The position numbers and the translations under genes are program-made. A stretch of DNA of 64,000 bases from contig NZ_OY787452.1 of the NCBI RefSeq assembly GCF_963678795.1, positions 248,001 through 312,000 on the forward strand, in the 5' to 3' direction. The notes beneath the pieces are model-generated. The model worked only from the letters and a program-made list of their open reading frames with translations, ran no database searches and was not told the origin of the DNA. The stretch is from an uncultured Methanoregula sp. (lineage in GTDB: Archaea; Halobacteriota; Methanomicrobia; Methanomicrobiales; Methanospirillaceae). Shown here in pieces: positions 27,875-36,887 of the stretch (within the stretch, counting starts at the first letter, position 1; each line of letters starts with the position of its first letter).

Positions 27875-29971
27875 ATGCCGGGCAATGCAAATCCCCACAG
27901 GTTCCTCCCGGCGATTTACCAGCGTGCAGTCATCGACGCCGTCATCAAGCTCGACCCGCGCCAGATGATCAAAAACCCGGTTATGTTCGTGGTCGAAGCG
28001 GGCAGCGCCCTTACGACCCTGCTCTGGATCCAGGCCCTCGCGGGGCATGGCGAAGCTCCCGCCGGGTTCATCGGTGCGATCTCTGCATGGCTCTGGTTCA
28101 CGGTCCTCTTTGCCAATTTTGCCGAGGCGCTCGCGGAAGGGCGGGGCAAGGCGCAGGCAGAATCCCTGCGGAAGATGCGGCAGGACACCCTCGCAAAGAA
28201 GCTCTATCTCGGGTACGAGATCAGGAAGGGCGAGGAACCTGTACCTCAGGATTTCCTTGAAGTCTCTTCTTCAACCCTGCACAAGACCGATCTCTTCTAT
28301 GTAAAAGCCGGGGATACGATCCCGGTTGACGGTGAAGTGGTCGAGGGAGTTGCATCGGTCAACGAGAGCGCGATCACCGGGGAGAGTGCACCGGTCATAA
28401 GGGAATCCGGGGGGGACCGTAGCGCAGTCACCGGCGGAACGGTCCTCCTCTCCGACTGGCTCATCATCCGTGCGAGCGCCAACTCCGGCGAAGGTTTCCT
28501 GGACCACATGATCAGCCTTGTCGAAGGGGCAAAGCGGCAGAAGACCCCGAACGAGGTGGCGCTGGGCATCCTCCTTCTCGGCCTGACCGCGATCTTCCTG
28601 TTGGTCTGCACAACCCTCTGGGCGTTTTCAGTATACAGCGTGCAGGCAGCGGGTTCCGGTGTGCCGGTCACCATCACGGTTCTTGTTGCCCTGCTGGTCT
28701 GCCTTGCCCCGACAACGATTGGCGGGCTCCTCAGTGCGATCGGTATCGCCGGGATGGACCGGCTGATCCGGCGCAACGTGATAACAACTTCGGGCAGGGC
28801 CATTGAAGCAGCGGGCGACGTGGATGTCCTCCTGCTCGATAAGACGGGTACGATCACGCTCGGCAACCGGCAGGCCGTCGAACTGATCCCGGTCGACGGG
28901 ACGGAAATCATGGATCTCGTGGAGACTGCCCAGCTTGCCTCGCTTGCCGACGAGACCCCGGAAGGCCGGAGCATCGTCATCCTGGCCAAAGAGAAATACG
29001 GGCTCCGGGGCAGGACCGTTGGTGCAACGGAATCGGGCAGCAGCATGCAGTTCGTGCCATTTACCAGCCAGACCCGGATGAGCGGGGTCGATACCGGTAC
29101 GGCCCGGATCCGTAAAGGCGCAGCGGATGCCATGTCCGGGCATATCGCGGCCTGCGGCAATCCTGTATCGGATTCGCTTAAAAAAGAGGTTGAGACCATC
29201 TCCCTTGCCGGGGGAACACCGCTCGTTGTTGCGAAAAACGGGAAAGCGCTGGGCGTGGTCCACTTGAAAGATATCGTGAAAGGCGGGATCAAGGAACGGT
29301 TTATCCAGCTCCGGAAGATGGGGATAAAGACGGTCATGATCACGGGCGACAACCGCCTGACCGCAGCAACCATAGCAGCGGAAGCCGGTGTCGATGATTT
29401 CCTTGCCGAAGCAACCCCCGAGAGCAAGCTGAAACTTATCCGCGAATACCAGTCCGGGGGGCGCATGGTTGCGATGACCGGCGACGGCACCAACGATGCC
29501 CCGGCCCTTGCCCAGGCGGATGTCGCCGTTGCCATGAATACCGGGACGCAGCCGGCACGTGAGGCTGCCAACATGATCGATCTCGACAGCAACCCCACAA
29601 AACTGATCGAGATTGTCGAGATTGGAAAACAGCTCCTGATGACCCGGGGTGCACTCACTACGTTCTCGATAGCAAACGATCTTGCAAAATATTTCGTTAT
29701 CATTCCCGCAGCATTCATCAGCACCTACCCGGCGCTGGCGGCACTCAATATTCTTTGCCTCCACAACGCGATCCTCTCGGCAGTTATCTTCAATGCACTC
29801 ATAATCGTCGCCCTCATCCCGATTGCGCTCCGCGGGGTGACCTATCGCCCGATGACTGCCGAAGTTGCCCTGAGAAACAACGTCATCATCTACGGTATCG
29901 GTGGTGTGATCGCCCCGTTTGTCGGGATAAAGATTATTGACCTGCTGCTCGTACTGATGGGTGTGGGGTAA
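27875..29971 (+). CDS. kdpB: KdpB: catalytic P-type ATPase subunit for K+ uptake
   Basis: A 698-residue P-type ATPase. Phosphorylated Asp322 lies in [13 protein letters not shown], the actuator loop is [11 protein letters not shown], the hinge is [20 protein letters not shown] and the TM motif [17 protein letters not shown] is that of KdpB. Length and order match the family. It starts three bases after the KdpCA fusion and its stop abuts the kdpD start, so the three genes form one operon. Together with KdpCA it forms the high-affinity K+ pump in the cytoplasmic membrane. Confidence 0.97.
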   Translation: MPGNANPHRFLPAIYQRAVIDAVIKLDPRQMIKNPVMFVVEAGSALTTLLWIQALAGHGEAPAGFIGAISAWLWFTVLFANFAEALAEGRGKAQAESLRKMRQDTLAKKLYLGYEIRKGEEPVPQDFLEVSSSTLHKTDLFYVKAGDTIPVDGEVVEGVASVNESAITGESAPVIRESGGDRSAVTGGTVLLSDWLIIRASANSGEGFLDHMISLVEGAKRQKTPNEVALGILLLGLTAIFLLVCTTLWAFSVYSVQAAGSGVPVTITVLVALLVCLAPTTIGGLLSAIGIAGMDRLIRRNVITTSGRAIEAAGDVDVLLLDKTGTITLGNRQAVELIPVDGTEIMDLVETAQLASLADETPEGRSIVILAKEKYGLRGRTVGATESGSSMQFVPFTSQTRMSGVDTGTARIRKGAADAMSGHIAACGNPVSDSLKKEVETISLAGGTPLVVAKNGKALGVVHLKDIVKGGIKERFIQLRKMGIKTVMITGDNRLTAATIAAEAGVDDFLAEATPESKLKLIREYQSGGRMVAMTGDGTNDAPALAQADVAVAMNTGTQPAREAANMIDLDSNPTKLIEIVEIGKQLLMTRGALTTFSIANDLAKYFVIIPAAFISTYPALAALNILCLHNAILSAVIFNALIIVALIPIALRGVTYRPMTAEVALRNNVIIYGIGGVIAPFVGIKIIDLLLVLMGVG

Positions 29972-29972
29972 T

Positions 29973-31940
29973 ATGGCTCTCTCTTCCGAATACCGCCCGG
30001 ACCCGGATACCCTCCTTGCCTGCGTGCTGGGCGAGGAGCGCCGGAAACGCCGGGGGAAACTGAAGATATTCCTCGGCTACATCGCCGGCGTGGGAAAGAC
30101 CTACGAGATGCTCAGATCAGCTCACCTGAAGCAGGCAGAAGGAATCGACGTCAGGGCAGGGTATGTCGAGACTCATGGCCGGCCCGAAACTGAGGCCCTG
30201 CTCGAAGGGCTCACTATCATTCCCCGCAACATGATGGAGTACCGGGGCGTCACTCTCCCGGAGTTCGATCTCGATGCAGCCCTCCGGCTCCGGCCATCCC
30301 TTGTTCTTGTCGATGAACTTGCCCATACCAACGTTCCCGGCTCCCGGCACCTGAAACGCTACCAGGATGTCGAGGAATTACTGAATGCAGGCATCGATGT
30401 CTACACAACACTGAACATCCAGCATGTCGAGAGCCTCAACGATGTTGTCGCCCAGGTTACCCACGTGGTCGTCCGCGAGACGGTCCCCGACCGGGTAATC
30501 GATGAAGCAGCCGAGATCGAAGTAGTCGATCTTGCCCCTCCTGAACTTCTCCAGCGCCTGCGGGAAGGAAAAGTGTATGTTCCCGACATGGCGGCGCGGG
30601 CAATCGAGCAGTTCTTCAACGAGGGCAACCTGTATGCACTCCGCGAACTTGCCCTGCGCCGGGCCGCAGAGCGGATCGATGAACAGATGCTTGCCTGGAT
30701 GCAGACCCGTGCGATTCCGGGCCCGTGGGCTGCCGGCGAACATATCCTTGTCTCCATTGGGTCCGGCCCGTTATCGGAACGGCTCATAAGAACCGCCCGG
30801 CGGCAGGCCGACCGGATGGGCGCCCAATGGACAGCCATATATGTTGAAACCCCTGCGCATCACCGGCTCTCGAAGGATGCCAGGGAGCAGCTGGGGCGGA
30901 CACTGGAACTTGCCAGGAAACTGGGAGCCACAACCGTCACCATGTTCGGGCTCAACATCGCCTCAACCGTCATTGATTATGCACGCCGGCACAATATCAC
31001 GAGGATCATTGTCGGGAAAACACTGCGCCCGCGATGGCAGGAATATTTATTCGGATCCGTTGTCGATCAACTCATCCATGACAGTGGCACCATCGATGTC
31101 TATGTGATCAGCAGTGTTGAACATATCCCGGAAAAAATCGGGGACCTGGAACACCTGCTCCCGGCGGCTCCACCTAAGGATTATCTCGCAGCATCAGCAC
31201 TTGTGGCTGCGGTTGTTGTTATCGGCTGGCTGATCAAGTCGTTCATATCTCCAACGAACCTGGCCATGCTGTTTTTGCTGGCGGTTGTCGTGATCGCTTT
31301 CCGCAGGGGACTGCGGCCGGCAATATTTACTGCCATTATCGGCGTCCTCGCTTTTGACTTCTTCTTTGTCTCACCTTACCTGACATTCCGGGTCTCCGAT
31401 TCCGAGTACCTCATCACGTTTGCCGGAATGATCATTGTCGGAGCCCTTGTCAGCCTGCTCGTTGCCCGGGCGCGGGAACATGCGTTCGCCGCCCAGAACC
31501 GGGAGAAAGAGACCGGGACGCTCTACGCGCTCTCGCAGGACCTTGCGGTTGCTGCGGATACCGATTCCATCATTGCGGCGGTCACACGGCATATCCGGGA
31601 GATCTTTTTGTGGGAGAGTGTTGTTCTCATTCCCGAAGGTGAACGTCTTATCGTTCATCCCCCGGGTACCGGTCTTGCATTGAATGCCGATGATATCGCT
31701 GTGGCAACATGGGCATTCCAGCATGGTGCCGTTGCCGGTTATGATACCGACACGCTGCATGGATCCCGGCTCAGGTACATGCCGCTCAAGAGTTCGGCCG
31801 GCGTTCTCGGGATCCTGGGGGTGATGCCTGCTGAACCGGAGGGCATCATTGCCCATGATCAGGAACGTATCCTCACGGCATTTGCCAACCAGATGGCGCT
31901 GGCGCTTGAACGGGTGAACCTGACAAAGAAGATTCCGTGA
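29973..31940 (+). CDS. kdpD: KdpD-like sensor lacking the histidine kinase half
   Basis: ATG 29973 follows the kdpB stop by one base; an in-frame GTG at 29961 overlaps it and is less likely. The 655-residue protein has the KdpD N-terminal domain with Walker A GYIAGVGKTYEML and LVDELAHTNVPGSRH, a universal-stress-protein-like domain (about 240-365), four TM helices (DUF4118, about 400-490) and a C-terminal GAF domain (about 515-650). HisKA and HATPase domains are absent, and no KdpE lies nearby. It may regulate pump activity directly or signal through another kinase. Confidence 0.92.
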   Translation: MALSSEYRPDPDTLLACVLGEERRKRRGKLKIFLGYIAGVGKTYEMLRSAHLKQAEGIDVRAGYVETHGRPETEALLEGLTIIPRNMMEYRGVTLPEFDLDAALRLRPSLVLVDELAHTNVPGSRHLKRYQDVEELLNAGIDVYTTLNIQHVESLNDVVAQVTHVVVRETVPDRVIDEAAEIEVVDLAPPELLQRLREGKVYVPDMAARAIEQFFNEGNLYALRELALRRAAERIDEQMLAWMQTRAIPGPWAAGEHILVSIGSGPLSERLIRTARRQADRMGAQWTAIYVETPAHHRLSKDAREQLGRTLELARKLGATTVTMFGLNIASTVIDYARRHNITRIIVGKTLRPRWQEYLFGSVVDQLIHDSGTIDVYVISSVEHIPEKIGDLEHLLPAAPPKDYLAASALVAAVVVIGWLIKSFISPTNLAMLFLLAVVVIAFRRGLRPAIFTAIIGVLAFDFFFVSPYLTFRVSDSEYLITFAGMIIVGALVSLLVARAREHAFAAQNREKETGTLYALSQDLAVAADTDSIIAAVTRHIREIFLWESVVLIPEGERLIVHPPGTGLALNADDIAVATWAFQHGAVAGYDTDTLHGSRLRYMPLKSSAGVLGILGVMPAEPEGIIAHDQERILTAFANQMALALERVNLTKKIP

Positions 31941-32081
31941 TGCACGGGGCAGGCCCTGCGGGTTCATGAGAATCCGGTTGCGGGGGAGTGATCAGCTTTG
32001 CAACTCACCGGCACCCGCACACCACCCGTACATTTAGGCCATTTCCTTTCAGATTTAATAGTCCGGCATCCAAGTACTGGC

Positions 32082-32306
32082 ATGGATACGGCCGTTGTAA
32101 AAAAATGGGCAGCATTTTTCATCGGGATTCTTGTTGCAATCCTGATTGCTGACAGATTATCAAGTATCATCATCAAGGTAACGGGTTTTTCCGGTGTAGT
32201 GCAATTCCTGCTGAGTTTCATTCTCTATGCCTTGTTCTTCTTTGCAATACTCTACGTGATACAGAAGGTATTCAGGGTAGACTTTTTCGGGTTCAACCGC
32301 GAGTGA
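32082..32306 (+). CDS. Small two-helix membrane protein
   Basis: The open frame begins at 31998, but AGATTTAATAG at 32051-32061 looks like a TATA box and would place transcription just before ATG 32082. The resulting 74-residue protein has two long hydrophobic helices (AAFFIGILVAILIAD and LLSFILYALFFFAILYVIQ) and a basic, aromatic tail (RVDFFGFNRE). Family unknown. It may be a short-leader membrane peptide and is separate from kdp. Confidence 0.6.
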   Translation: MDTAVVKKWAAFFIGILVAILIADRLSSIIIKVTGFSGVVQFLLSFILYALFFFAILYVIQKVFRVDFFGFNRE

Positions 32307-32839
32307 CCTGCGGACACCGGACCCCCGGGTTAATCGGTGGACATTAGCAAAGAATTCCGGATAGTTCCCGGAACATTTTTTTATTTTCACACAAGTGTCA
32401 GGTATTAATTAAAATACGAAGCCCGGGTTCCAGGGAGCCGGGAACTTCATACTGTCGGGAATTTCCCTACGACTTTTTTGGAAATCCGGGCTCTGTTGAA
32501 ATCCTCTTTTTTTGTTTATTCGCTTATTCTCTTCTAAATGTGAGGAGCATGACCCCCTCTCTCCCGGAGGGGGAGGCAACCCGGGGGGGCTCCCCTCGAC
32601 CCCCTTCCTTCCGTTTTTTTGAGATTTTATTCAACCATATGAGTGAATATCATTCCCGGGGGATGCCTCCAGCGTGCGGGGGCGGAAGCATGATGTGCTG
32701 GAGTCCCAAGGAGCGACTGCATGATTCTCTTAAGGATTTCAACAGAGCCGGAATCTGGTACATACCGGTCTCCCGGGTCAGCAGGGGCAGACAGTACCGA
32801 TCCCCGTTCGTTTCATGCCAGCTCTTCATACCGGGCTGG
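32307..32839. other. Gene-free stretch with possible small RNA and a dispersed repeat
   Basis: About 530 bases with no supported gene. TATTAATTAAAATACG at 32402-32417 resembles a promoter, and about 25 bases on, GTTCC...GGAAC arms (about 32428-32450) and a T-run at 32472-32477 could define a short transcript. This is weak evidence. Repeat copy 2 occupies 32549-32604. Confidence 0.3.
32549..32604 (+). repeat. Dispersed hairpin-forming repeat, copy 2
   Basis: GACCCCCTCTCTCCC, GGGGGAGGCAACCCGGGGG and CGACCCCC match the minus strand of 4400-4456 with small indels. As in copy 1, a T-run follows. Confidence 0.55.
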
Positions 32840-34261
32840 CTATGTCTCCCTTCCCCTCGCTTTCTCCTGCAGGATCGAGCAGACAATACCTGTCACCGTA
32901 AGTACGATGAAGATACCAACGATTATCCGGAACGAGAGCATGAACTCCTGAGGATTTACATCGGCAAGAACGACATTTCCGAGGATAATTGAGAATATCA
33001 TCATCGGGATCGCTATCGAGAGCTGGTTCCCAAACCGCCTCAGTGTCGCAATCGTGCCCGCCGCCATACCTTGTTTCTCCATCGGCACCGAACCCATGAT
33101 GGCATAGGTATTTGGCGTGCCGAAAAAAGCCAGGCCGGTATATAACACCATCATGAGGACGGCAATAATAACGAGGGAGGTTGTGGGGTCAATTCCAAGG
33201 AGCAGGACAAGGGCGATGGCCGCGAGCGTAAGGCCGGCAGCCGAGATATGGCCCGACGTTACCCGGTCCGAGAGGGAGCCGGCAATCATGGAAAATATGA
33301 CCTGGCAGAGAGCCGCACCGACATATACCATCCCGGTGACGAGGGGAGAATATCCCATGATGCTCTGGATAAAGAGCGGCATCACGTACATCATCCCGGC
33401 AGTGATGGAATACCCGAGCATTGCGGCAGTTCCCGCGAGCATGAATTTCCTGTTCCCGAATAACAGGTTGACATCAAATATCGGGCTGGCCATTCGTTTT
33501 TCATACAGGATGAAGACGGAGAACAGAACAAGCGATGAGCCGATGCACACAAAGCCGGTTATACCGGGAATTACCGAGAACCCGTAGATCAGGGTTATCA
33601 TGGCAATGGCGAAGAGGACAGAACCCCCGATATCGAATCCCGCCAGGCTATGGTGAACGTTATCAGGCAGTTTCCAGACATAGACCCAGGTCAGGAGAAG
33701 ATTGAAGAGTACGATCGGGATGACGGCAAGGAAAATGCTGTGCCAGCCGAAATAATGGATCAGGACTCCGCCGATGACAGGACCTGCCGCGACTCCTGAA
33801 TAGACCGCGGCCGAATTATGTCCCATCAGTTTTCCCCGCATGCCGGGAGGAAATGCACTCAGGCGCAGCGGGATCGTTGTTGCCCACATAAACCCGCTGC
33901 AGACACCGATGATGACAAGAGCTATGATGAGGACCGGAAAGGTGGATGCAAACGAGGCGATGATGCAACCGGCAAGGGAGAAGACCAGGCCTGCTGCAAA
34001 GATTCGCTTGTACCCGATACAGTCCCCAAGCCGGCCCGCCGTCAGCATCAGCGCGGAGGATGCCAGCAGGAACGAGGAGAGGATCCACCCGAGATTTACG
34101 ATCTCCAGGCCCAGGTCTTTCCCGATCTCCGGGGTCGAGATAGCGAGCGAGGCCATGAGAAAAGGCGAGAGAAAATCCCCGATGATGGCGGCAATAAGCA
34201 CCGCCCGGAGCATTGCCGGGGAATGGACCGCGTTGCCCGGATGTTCAGTTTCGGTATTCAT
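32840..34261 (-). CDS. MFS drug/solute exporter of the 14-helix (EmrB/QacA) type
   Basis: A 473-residue protein with about 14 hydrophobic helices. The motif A region GRLGDCIGYKRIF lies between helices 2 and 3, and the helix-5 motif C area reads NSAAVYSGVAAGPVIGGVLI, typical of proton-driven drug/H+ antiporters. N-terminal LMASLAISTPEIGKDLG matches the DHA2 pattern. The substrate cannot be told from sequence. The gene is alone, flanked by repeat-rich non-coding DNA on the upstream side. Confidence 0.9.
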   Translation of the reverse strand: MNTETEHPGNAVHSPAMLRAVLIAAIIGDFLSPFLMASLAISTPEIGKDLGLEIVNLGWILSSFLLASSALMLTAGRLGDCIGYKRIFAAGLVFSLAGCIIASFASTFPVLIIALVIIGVCSGFMWATTIPLRLSAFPPGMRGKLMGHNSAAVYSGVAAGPVIGGVLIHYFGWHSIFLAVIPIVLFNLLLTWVYVWKLPDNVHHSLAGFDIGGSVLFAIAMITLIYGFSVIPGITGFVCIGSSLVLFSVFILYEKRMASPIFDVNLLFGNRKFMLAGTAAMLGYSITAGMMYVMPLFIQSIMGYSPLVTGMVYVGAALCQVIFSMIAGSLSDRVTSGHISAAGLTLAAIALVLLLGIDPTTSLVIIAVLMMVLYTGLAFFGTPNTYAIMGSVPMEKQGMAAGTIATLRRFGNQLSIAIPMMIFSIILGNVVLADVNPQEFMLSFRIIVGIFIVLTVTGIVCSILQEKARGRET

Positions 34262-34421
34262 TATCGGGAGGCTCCGGTATCACGACTGTTTTTTTAAGAA
34301 CTGTACCCCAGAATGTCAACTGCCTGCGCAATAAGCTCTTCTCCAGAGGGGCCCGTATGTCCTCCGGGGCAGACAGGGAAACGGCGGTCCGGAGATGCGA
34401 TACCCGCATCGGATCCGGGCC

Positions 34422-34668
34422 CGATACGGGCCCGGTTTCCCCCATCGGATCCAACCGGCCCGGGTTTTTTCGGGACCGGTGTCCACCGACTCTAAAAAAT
34501 CCCCGATTTGAACCGTTTTTGCCAAAATACCACTGATTTACCCGGATTAAACCTGCAATATAGCGGGCACCGGCTGGCCGCCATTTCTGCCACATATTTT
34601 AACCCATCCGGTCAGGGAAACGCTGCCGGAACGCGAATATGGCCGTTTTTCAAATTCACGTCGGAGAA
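34422..34668 (-). repeat. Dispersed ~250-bp repeat, copy C
   Basis: Runs from CGATACGGGCCCGG to CACGTCGGAGAA on the plus strand. It is close to 90% identical by eye to copy D 309 bases on, sharing ACCGGTGTCCACCGACTCTA and AACGCGAATATGGCCG. It is more distantly related to copies A and B, with the same ends (TACGGGC... and GGAACGCGAATATG). Confidence 0.65.
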
Positions 34669-34730
34669 ATGGGGGGGATATGAGTGGAGGTTGCCGGGAG
34701 AGAAGGGTATGTCCGGGCCCCCAATCCGGG

Positions 34731-34979
34731 GCTTTTACGGGCCCGTTTTCCCGCAATGAATCGACCCGGCCCTGGTTTTTTCAGGACCGGTGTCCACCGA
34801 CTCTAAAAAATCCCCGATTTGAACTTTTTTTGCCAAAATACCGCTATTTTACCCGGATTAAACCTGCAATATAGCGGGCCCCGGTTGGCCGCCATTTCAG
34901 CCACATATTTTAACCCATCCGGGCCGGAAAACGCTGCCGGAACGCGAATATGGCCGTTTTTCAAATTCACGTCGGAGAA
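34731..34979 (-). repeat. Dispersed ~250-bp repeat, copy D
   Basis: Direct repeat of copy C, separated from it by about 60 bases. The minus-strand frame encodes GHIRVPAAFSGPDGLKYV, the same peptide as copies A and B, although the frame is not open in copy C. A different explanation than coding, such as conserved DNA or RNA structure, is equally possible. Confidence 0.65.
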
Positions 34980-35146
34980 TCTGTAATAATGCCCTGATAT
35001 CAGGAGAAAATTCATACGATTATCTCCTAAGGATAAATGCAACAAATTAATGAGAGTGCCCCCCCGCTGATGCGGGTCGCTCGGCCTTCTTGCCGGGGCC
35101 TCGCTGGGTAAAATCCGTTTCAGGAATTCGGACAGGTAAGTGCGTA

Positions 35147-35174
35147 GCGCAAAACCCGACGAGGCGTTTTGCGC
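35147..35174. terminator. Nine-base-pair hairpin
   Basis: GCGCAAAAC at 35147-35155 pairs exactly with GTTTTGCGC at 35166-35174 around a ten-base loop. No T-run follows on either strand directly, so a terminator role for the leftward gene at 35379 is only a guess. Confidence 0.35.
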
Positions 35175-35278
35175 GTAGTAAAAGTCTATGAACTTTGTCT
35201 TTTTGCTATAACGTCTGAAAACATACAAATTAACATTATTTTTAAAAAAAAATGAGTTTTAAGATGACTCATCTCATG

Positions 35279-35418
35279 TTCGCGGGCGCGTGGAGCGCAT
35301 GTGATCACTCCTGAGTTTTACCCGAAGTTCATCGGCCTGTTCGCGGGCGCGTGGAGCGCATGTGATCACTCCTGAGTTTTACCCGAAGTTCATCGGCCTG
35401 TTCGCGGGCGCGTGGAGC
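35279..35418 (-). repeat. 61-bp tandem repeat derived from the 3' end of a small gene
   Basis: TTCGCGGGCGCGTGGAGCGC begins at 35279, 35340 and 35401, giving two full 61-base units and a partial third. The partial unit is the coding 3' end of the small gene at 35379-35531; the two full units lie downstream of its stop. The full units appear identical, so the event is recent or maintained. Confidence 0.9.
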
Positions 35419-35531
35419 GCAGCCTGCTGGATAGGGAGATCAATGGCAAAGTAGTGGACTCCTGCAATAATGCAACCGAGAATAGCCAAACATACCATTA
35501 ACAGAATAATTTTCTTAATAACTTCGTCCAT
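35379..35531 (-). CDS. 50-residue single-helix membrane protein
   Basis: The minus strand reads ATG at 35531 to TAA at 35379. The product starts MDEVIKKIILLMVCLAILG, continues with CIIAGVHYFAIDLPIQQ and ends HAPANRPMNFG. It is one membrane helix with a short basic N terminus and a soluble tail. An AT-rich TATTTTTATC-type element lies about 25-35 bases upstream. Its last codons (from about LHAPANRPMNFG) lie in the tandem repeat, whose duplicated units follow the stop. The coherent helix and clean ends support a real gene. Function unknown. Confidence 0.6.
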   Translation of the reverse strand: MDEVIKKIILLMVCLAILGCIIAGVHYFAIDLPIQQAALHAPANRPMNFG

Positions 35532-35746
35532 AGCATCCTATATTAGGGTATCTGATAAAAATAATTTCGGTTCTGTAGAATTCCTCGGTTACATGAAAAA
35601 GATCTGCCATTCGATAGTCCGACATGGCTGGACCATTTCACAAACGGGGTAAAAGTGCAATACACCACGAAAAAGGGCAAGCCCTCTCAACCGTTAACGA
35701 TTTGAACGGCGGCAGGTGTGCCTTTATTTTTTAAAAAACGTTGGGC

Positions 35747-36046
35747 TTAATCCTTCCCCCGGATGGAATGGATCTTGATGATGCCGGCGCAGGACTTGCA
35801 GGTGTAGAACTCTTCCTTCCAGCAGTTCTCGCACCCCCAGCGCCCGCAGAGCACGCACTGCCGGAGCTCCGAGACCGCGTGCGGCGTGCTGCAGAGGTCG
35901 CAGATGTACCGGGCAAAACTCCCGGGATCCTTTGTTGGCGCCTCGCCCTGCTTCCGTATCGGCGTGATCTCTTTTTTCAGTTCGCTGAAGAGATCGGGAG
36001 CGTCCTTACTTTTTGGCGCTTCCTTTCGAAACCAGTTCCTTTTCAA
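35747..36046 (-). CDS. Zinc-ribbon/RING-like small protein
   Basis: The frame opens at ATG 36100, but that overlaps the upstream gene by 95 bases; a TTG at 36046 is the nearest in-frame alternative, so the true start is uncertain. The C-terminal 60 residues carry four CxxC-like pairs: CDLC, CVLC, CENC (with a preceding GC) and CKSC, a pattern for binding two zinc ions. A basic N-terminal part precedes it. It is the last gene of the coiled-coil operon and could be its nucleic-acid- or protein-binding partner. Confidence 0.65.
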   Translation of the reverse strand: MKRNWFRKEAPKSKDAPDLFSELKKEITPIRKQGEAPTKDPGSFARYICDLCSTPHAVSELRQCVLCGRWGCENCWKEEFYTCKSCAGIIKIHSIRGKD

Positions 36047-36362
36047 CGCGGTCAAGCCGGGCCTCCAGCTGTACGAGGTCGTTCTGCATATCCGCTTCAA
36101 ATTTTTTCAGGTCCGCGAGCCGGGCCTCGTCCTGCTCGAGTTCCTTGTACTTCTGTGTCTTGAAGTCCCCGAGCTTGGCATTGTTGACAAGCTGCCACTC
36201 TTCTACCAGGCTCTGGAACCTGCGGTCCAGGTACTCGTCCACCCGGCTCTCGATCGGGCGGGAGAGCGAGATGTCGCCTTTTGCACCCCGGATGTAGTAA
36301 TAGACGACAAACAGGATGACGACAAGGACGATGACGATCAGGAAGAACGTGAGAAGGTCCAT
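36006..36362 (-). CDS. Membrane-anchored coiled-coil protein with EEW motif (paralogue 3)
   Basis: ATG 36362 is preceded by AAGGAG nine bases upstream; the GTG at 36371 overlaps the previous gene and is less likely. The 118-residue protein has one N-terminal TM helix (LLTFFLIVIVLVVILFVVYY), then SRVDEYLDRRFQSLVEEWQL and a long coiled coil rich in Glu/Lys/Leu. The YLDRRF..LVEEW block recurs in the next two upstream proteins. Cytoplasmic domain on a membrane anchor. No known family recognised. Confidence 0.75.
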   Translation of the reverse strand: MDLLTFFLIVIVLVVILFVVYYYIRGAKGDISLSRPIESRVDEYLDRRFQSLVEEWQLVNNAKLGDFKTQKYKELEQDEARLADLKKFEADMQNDLVQLEARLDRVEKELVSKGSAKK

Positions 36363-36363
36363 C

Positions 36364-36585
36364 TCACGCACGCTCCTTCAGCCGCTTTGCCCGGTTTTCC
36401 AGTTCCGTCAGCTTGTCCGAGGCCGCGTGCCCGGACGCCTTGAGAGCCGGGATCTCCTTCTCGACCGCGTCCAGCCGGCTCGTGAAATCGGCGATATCGC
36501 TTGTCCGGGCAAGGTCCCACTCCTCAACGATCATCTTCATCCGGCGGTCCACGTAGGAATTGAGATAACTGGTCATCCCGATCAT
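36364..36585 (-). CDS. Coiled-coil protein with EEW motif (paralogue 2)
   Basis: A 73-residue soluble protein: SYVDRRMKMIVEEWDLARTS, then a coiled coil (SRLDAVEKEIPALK, LTELENRAKRLKE). Its ATG overlaps the stop of the upstream gene as ATGA, so the two are translationally coupled. It lacks a TM helix and may pair with the anchored paralogues through the coiled coil. Confidence 0.75.
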   Translation of the reverse strand: MIGMTSYLNSYVDRRMKMIVEEWDLARTSDIADFTSRLDAVEKEIPALKASGHAASDKLTELENRAKRLKERA

Positions 36586-36887
36586 ACCGATTTCTCCAGG
36601 GACGTTATGAGTTCGTCAAGGTTATCGCGGCGCTTCTCGAGCACCATCTTCCCGGCGTACAGGTTGCTGATCTCGTTGGTTACGCTCGAAAGCCGGGTCT
36701 CCAGCTTGTGCAGGTCGGTATCGGTCAGGAGCTCCCATTCCTCGATAACGGACGCGAATGTCGTGTCGAAATAAGTATCGAGCGTCTTGTCCATGGTCGG
36801 GAGTTTCGATTCGATCGCCCCGGGGAGTTCTGAGAACTGGTCCCAGAATGCAGGAGCGGTCGGGTTCTGGTTTACTACCGGGTACAT
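36582..36887 (-). CDS. Coiled-coil protein with EEW motif (paralogue 1)
   Basis: A 101-residue soluble protein with an N-terminal segment (NQNPTAPAFWDQF), then TYFDTTFASVIEEWELLTDT, matching the EEW block of the two downstream proteins, and a coiled coil (LETRLSSVTNEISNLYAGK, LEKRRDNLDEL). Its ATG follows directly on the stop of the gene at 36888, whose end supplies GGTGA as ribosome-binding site. Confidence 0.75.
   Translation of the reverse strand: MYPVVNQNPTAPAFWDQFSELPGAIESKLPTMDKTLDTYFDTTFASVIEEWELLTDTDLHKLETRLSSVTNEISNLYAGKMVLEKRRDNLDELITSLEKSV

Larger units (their letters stand above)
34262..35378. other. Repeat-rich non-coding region
   Basis: About 1.1 kb holding two direct copies of the ~250-bp repeat, a long hairpin and the 61-bp tandem repeats. 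No supported gene; open frames here lie in the repeats. Between 35000 and 35140 the sequence is of mixed composition with nothing recognised. Confidence 0.5.

Noticed and set aside
26729..28048. 439-codon minus-strand frame
   Set aside because: It is antisense to kdpCA and kdpB, with a composition (rich in His, Asp, Glu and Arg) typical of shadow frames.
28297..29724. 475-codon minus-strand frame
   Set aside because: Antisense to kdpB, which has all family motifs.
34803..35228. 141-codon minus-strand frame
   Set aside because: It runs from unique sequence through the hairpin into repeat copy D; composition is uneven and no start signal is visible.
35279..35418. CRISPR-like array
   Set aside because: The units are directly adjacent 61-bp tandem repeats without spacers.
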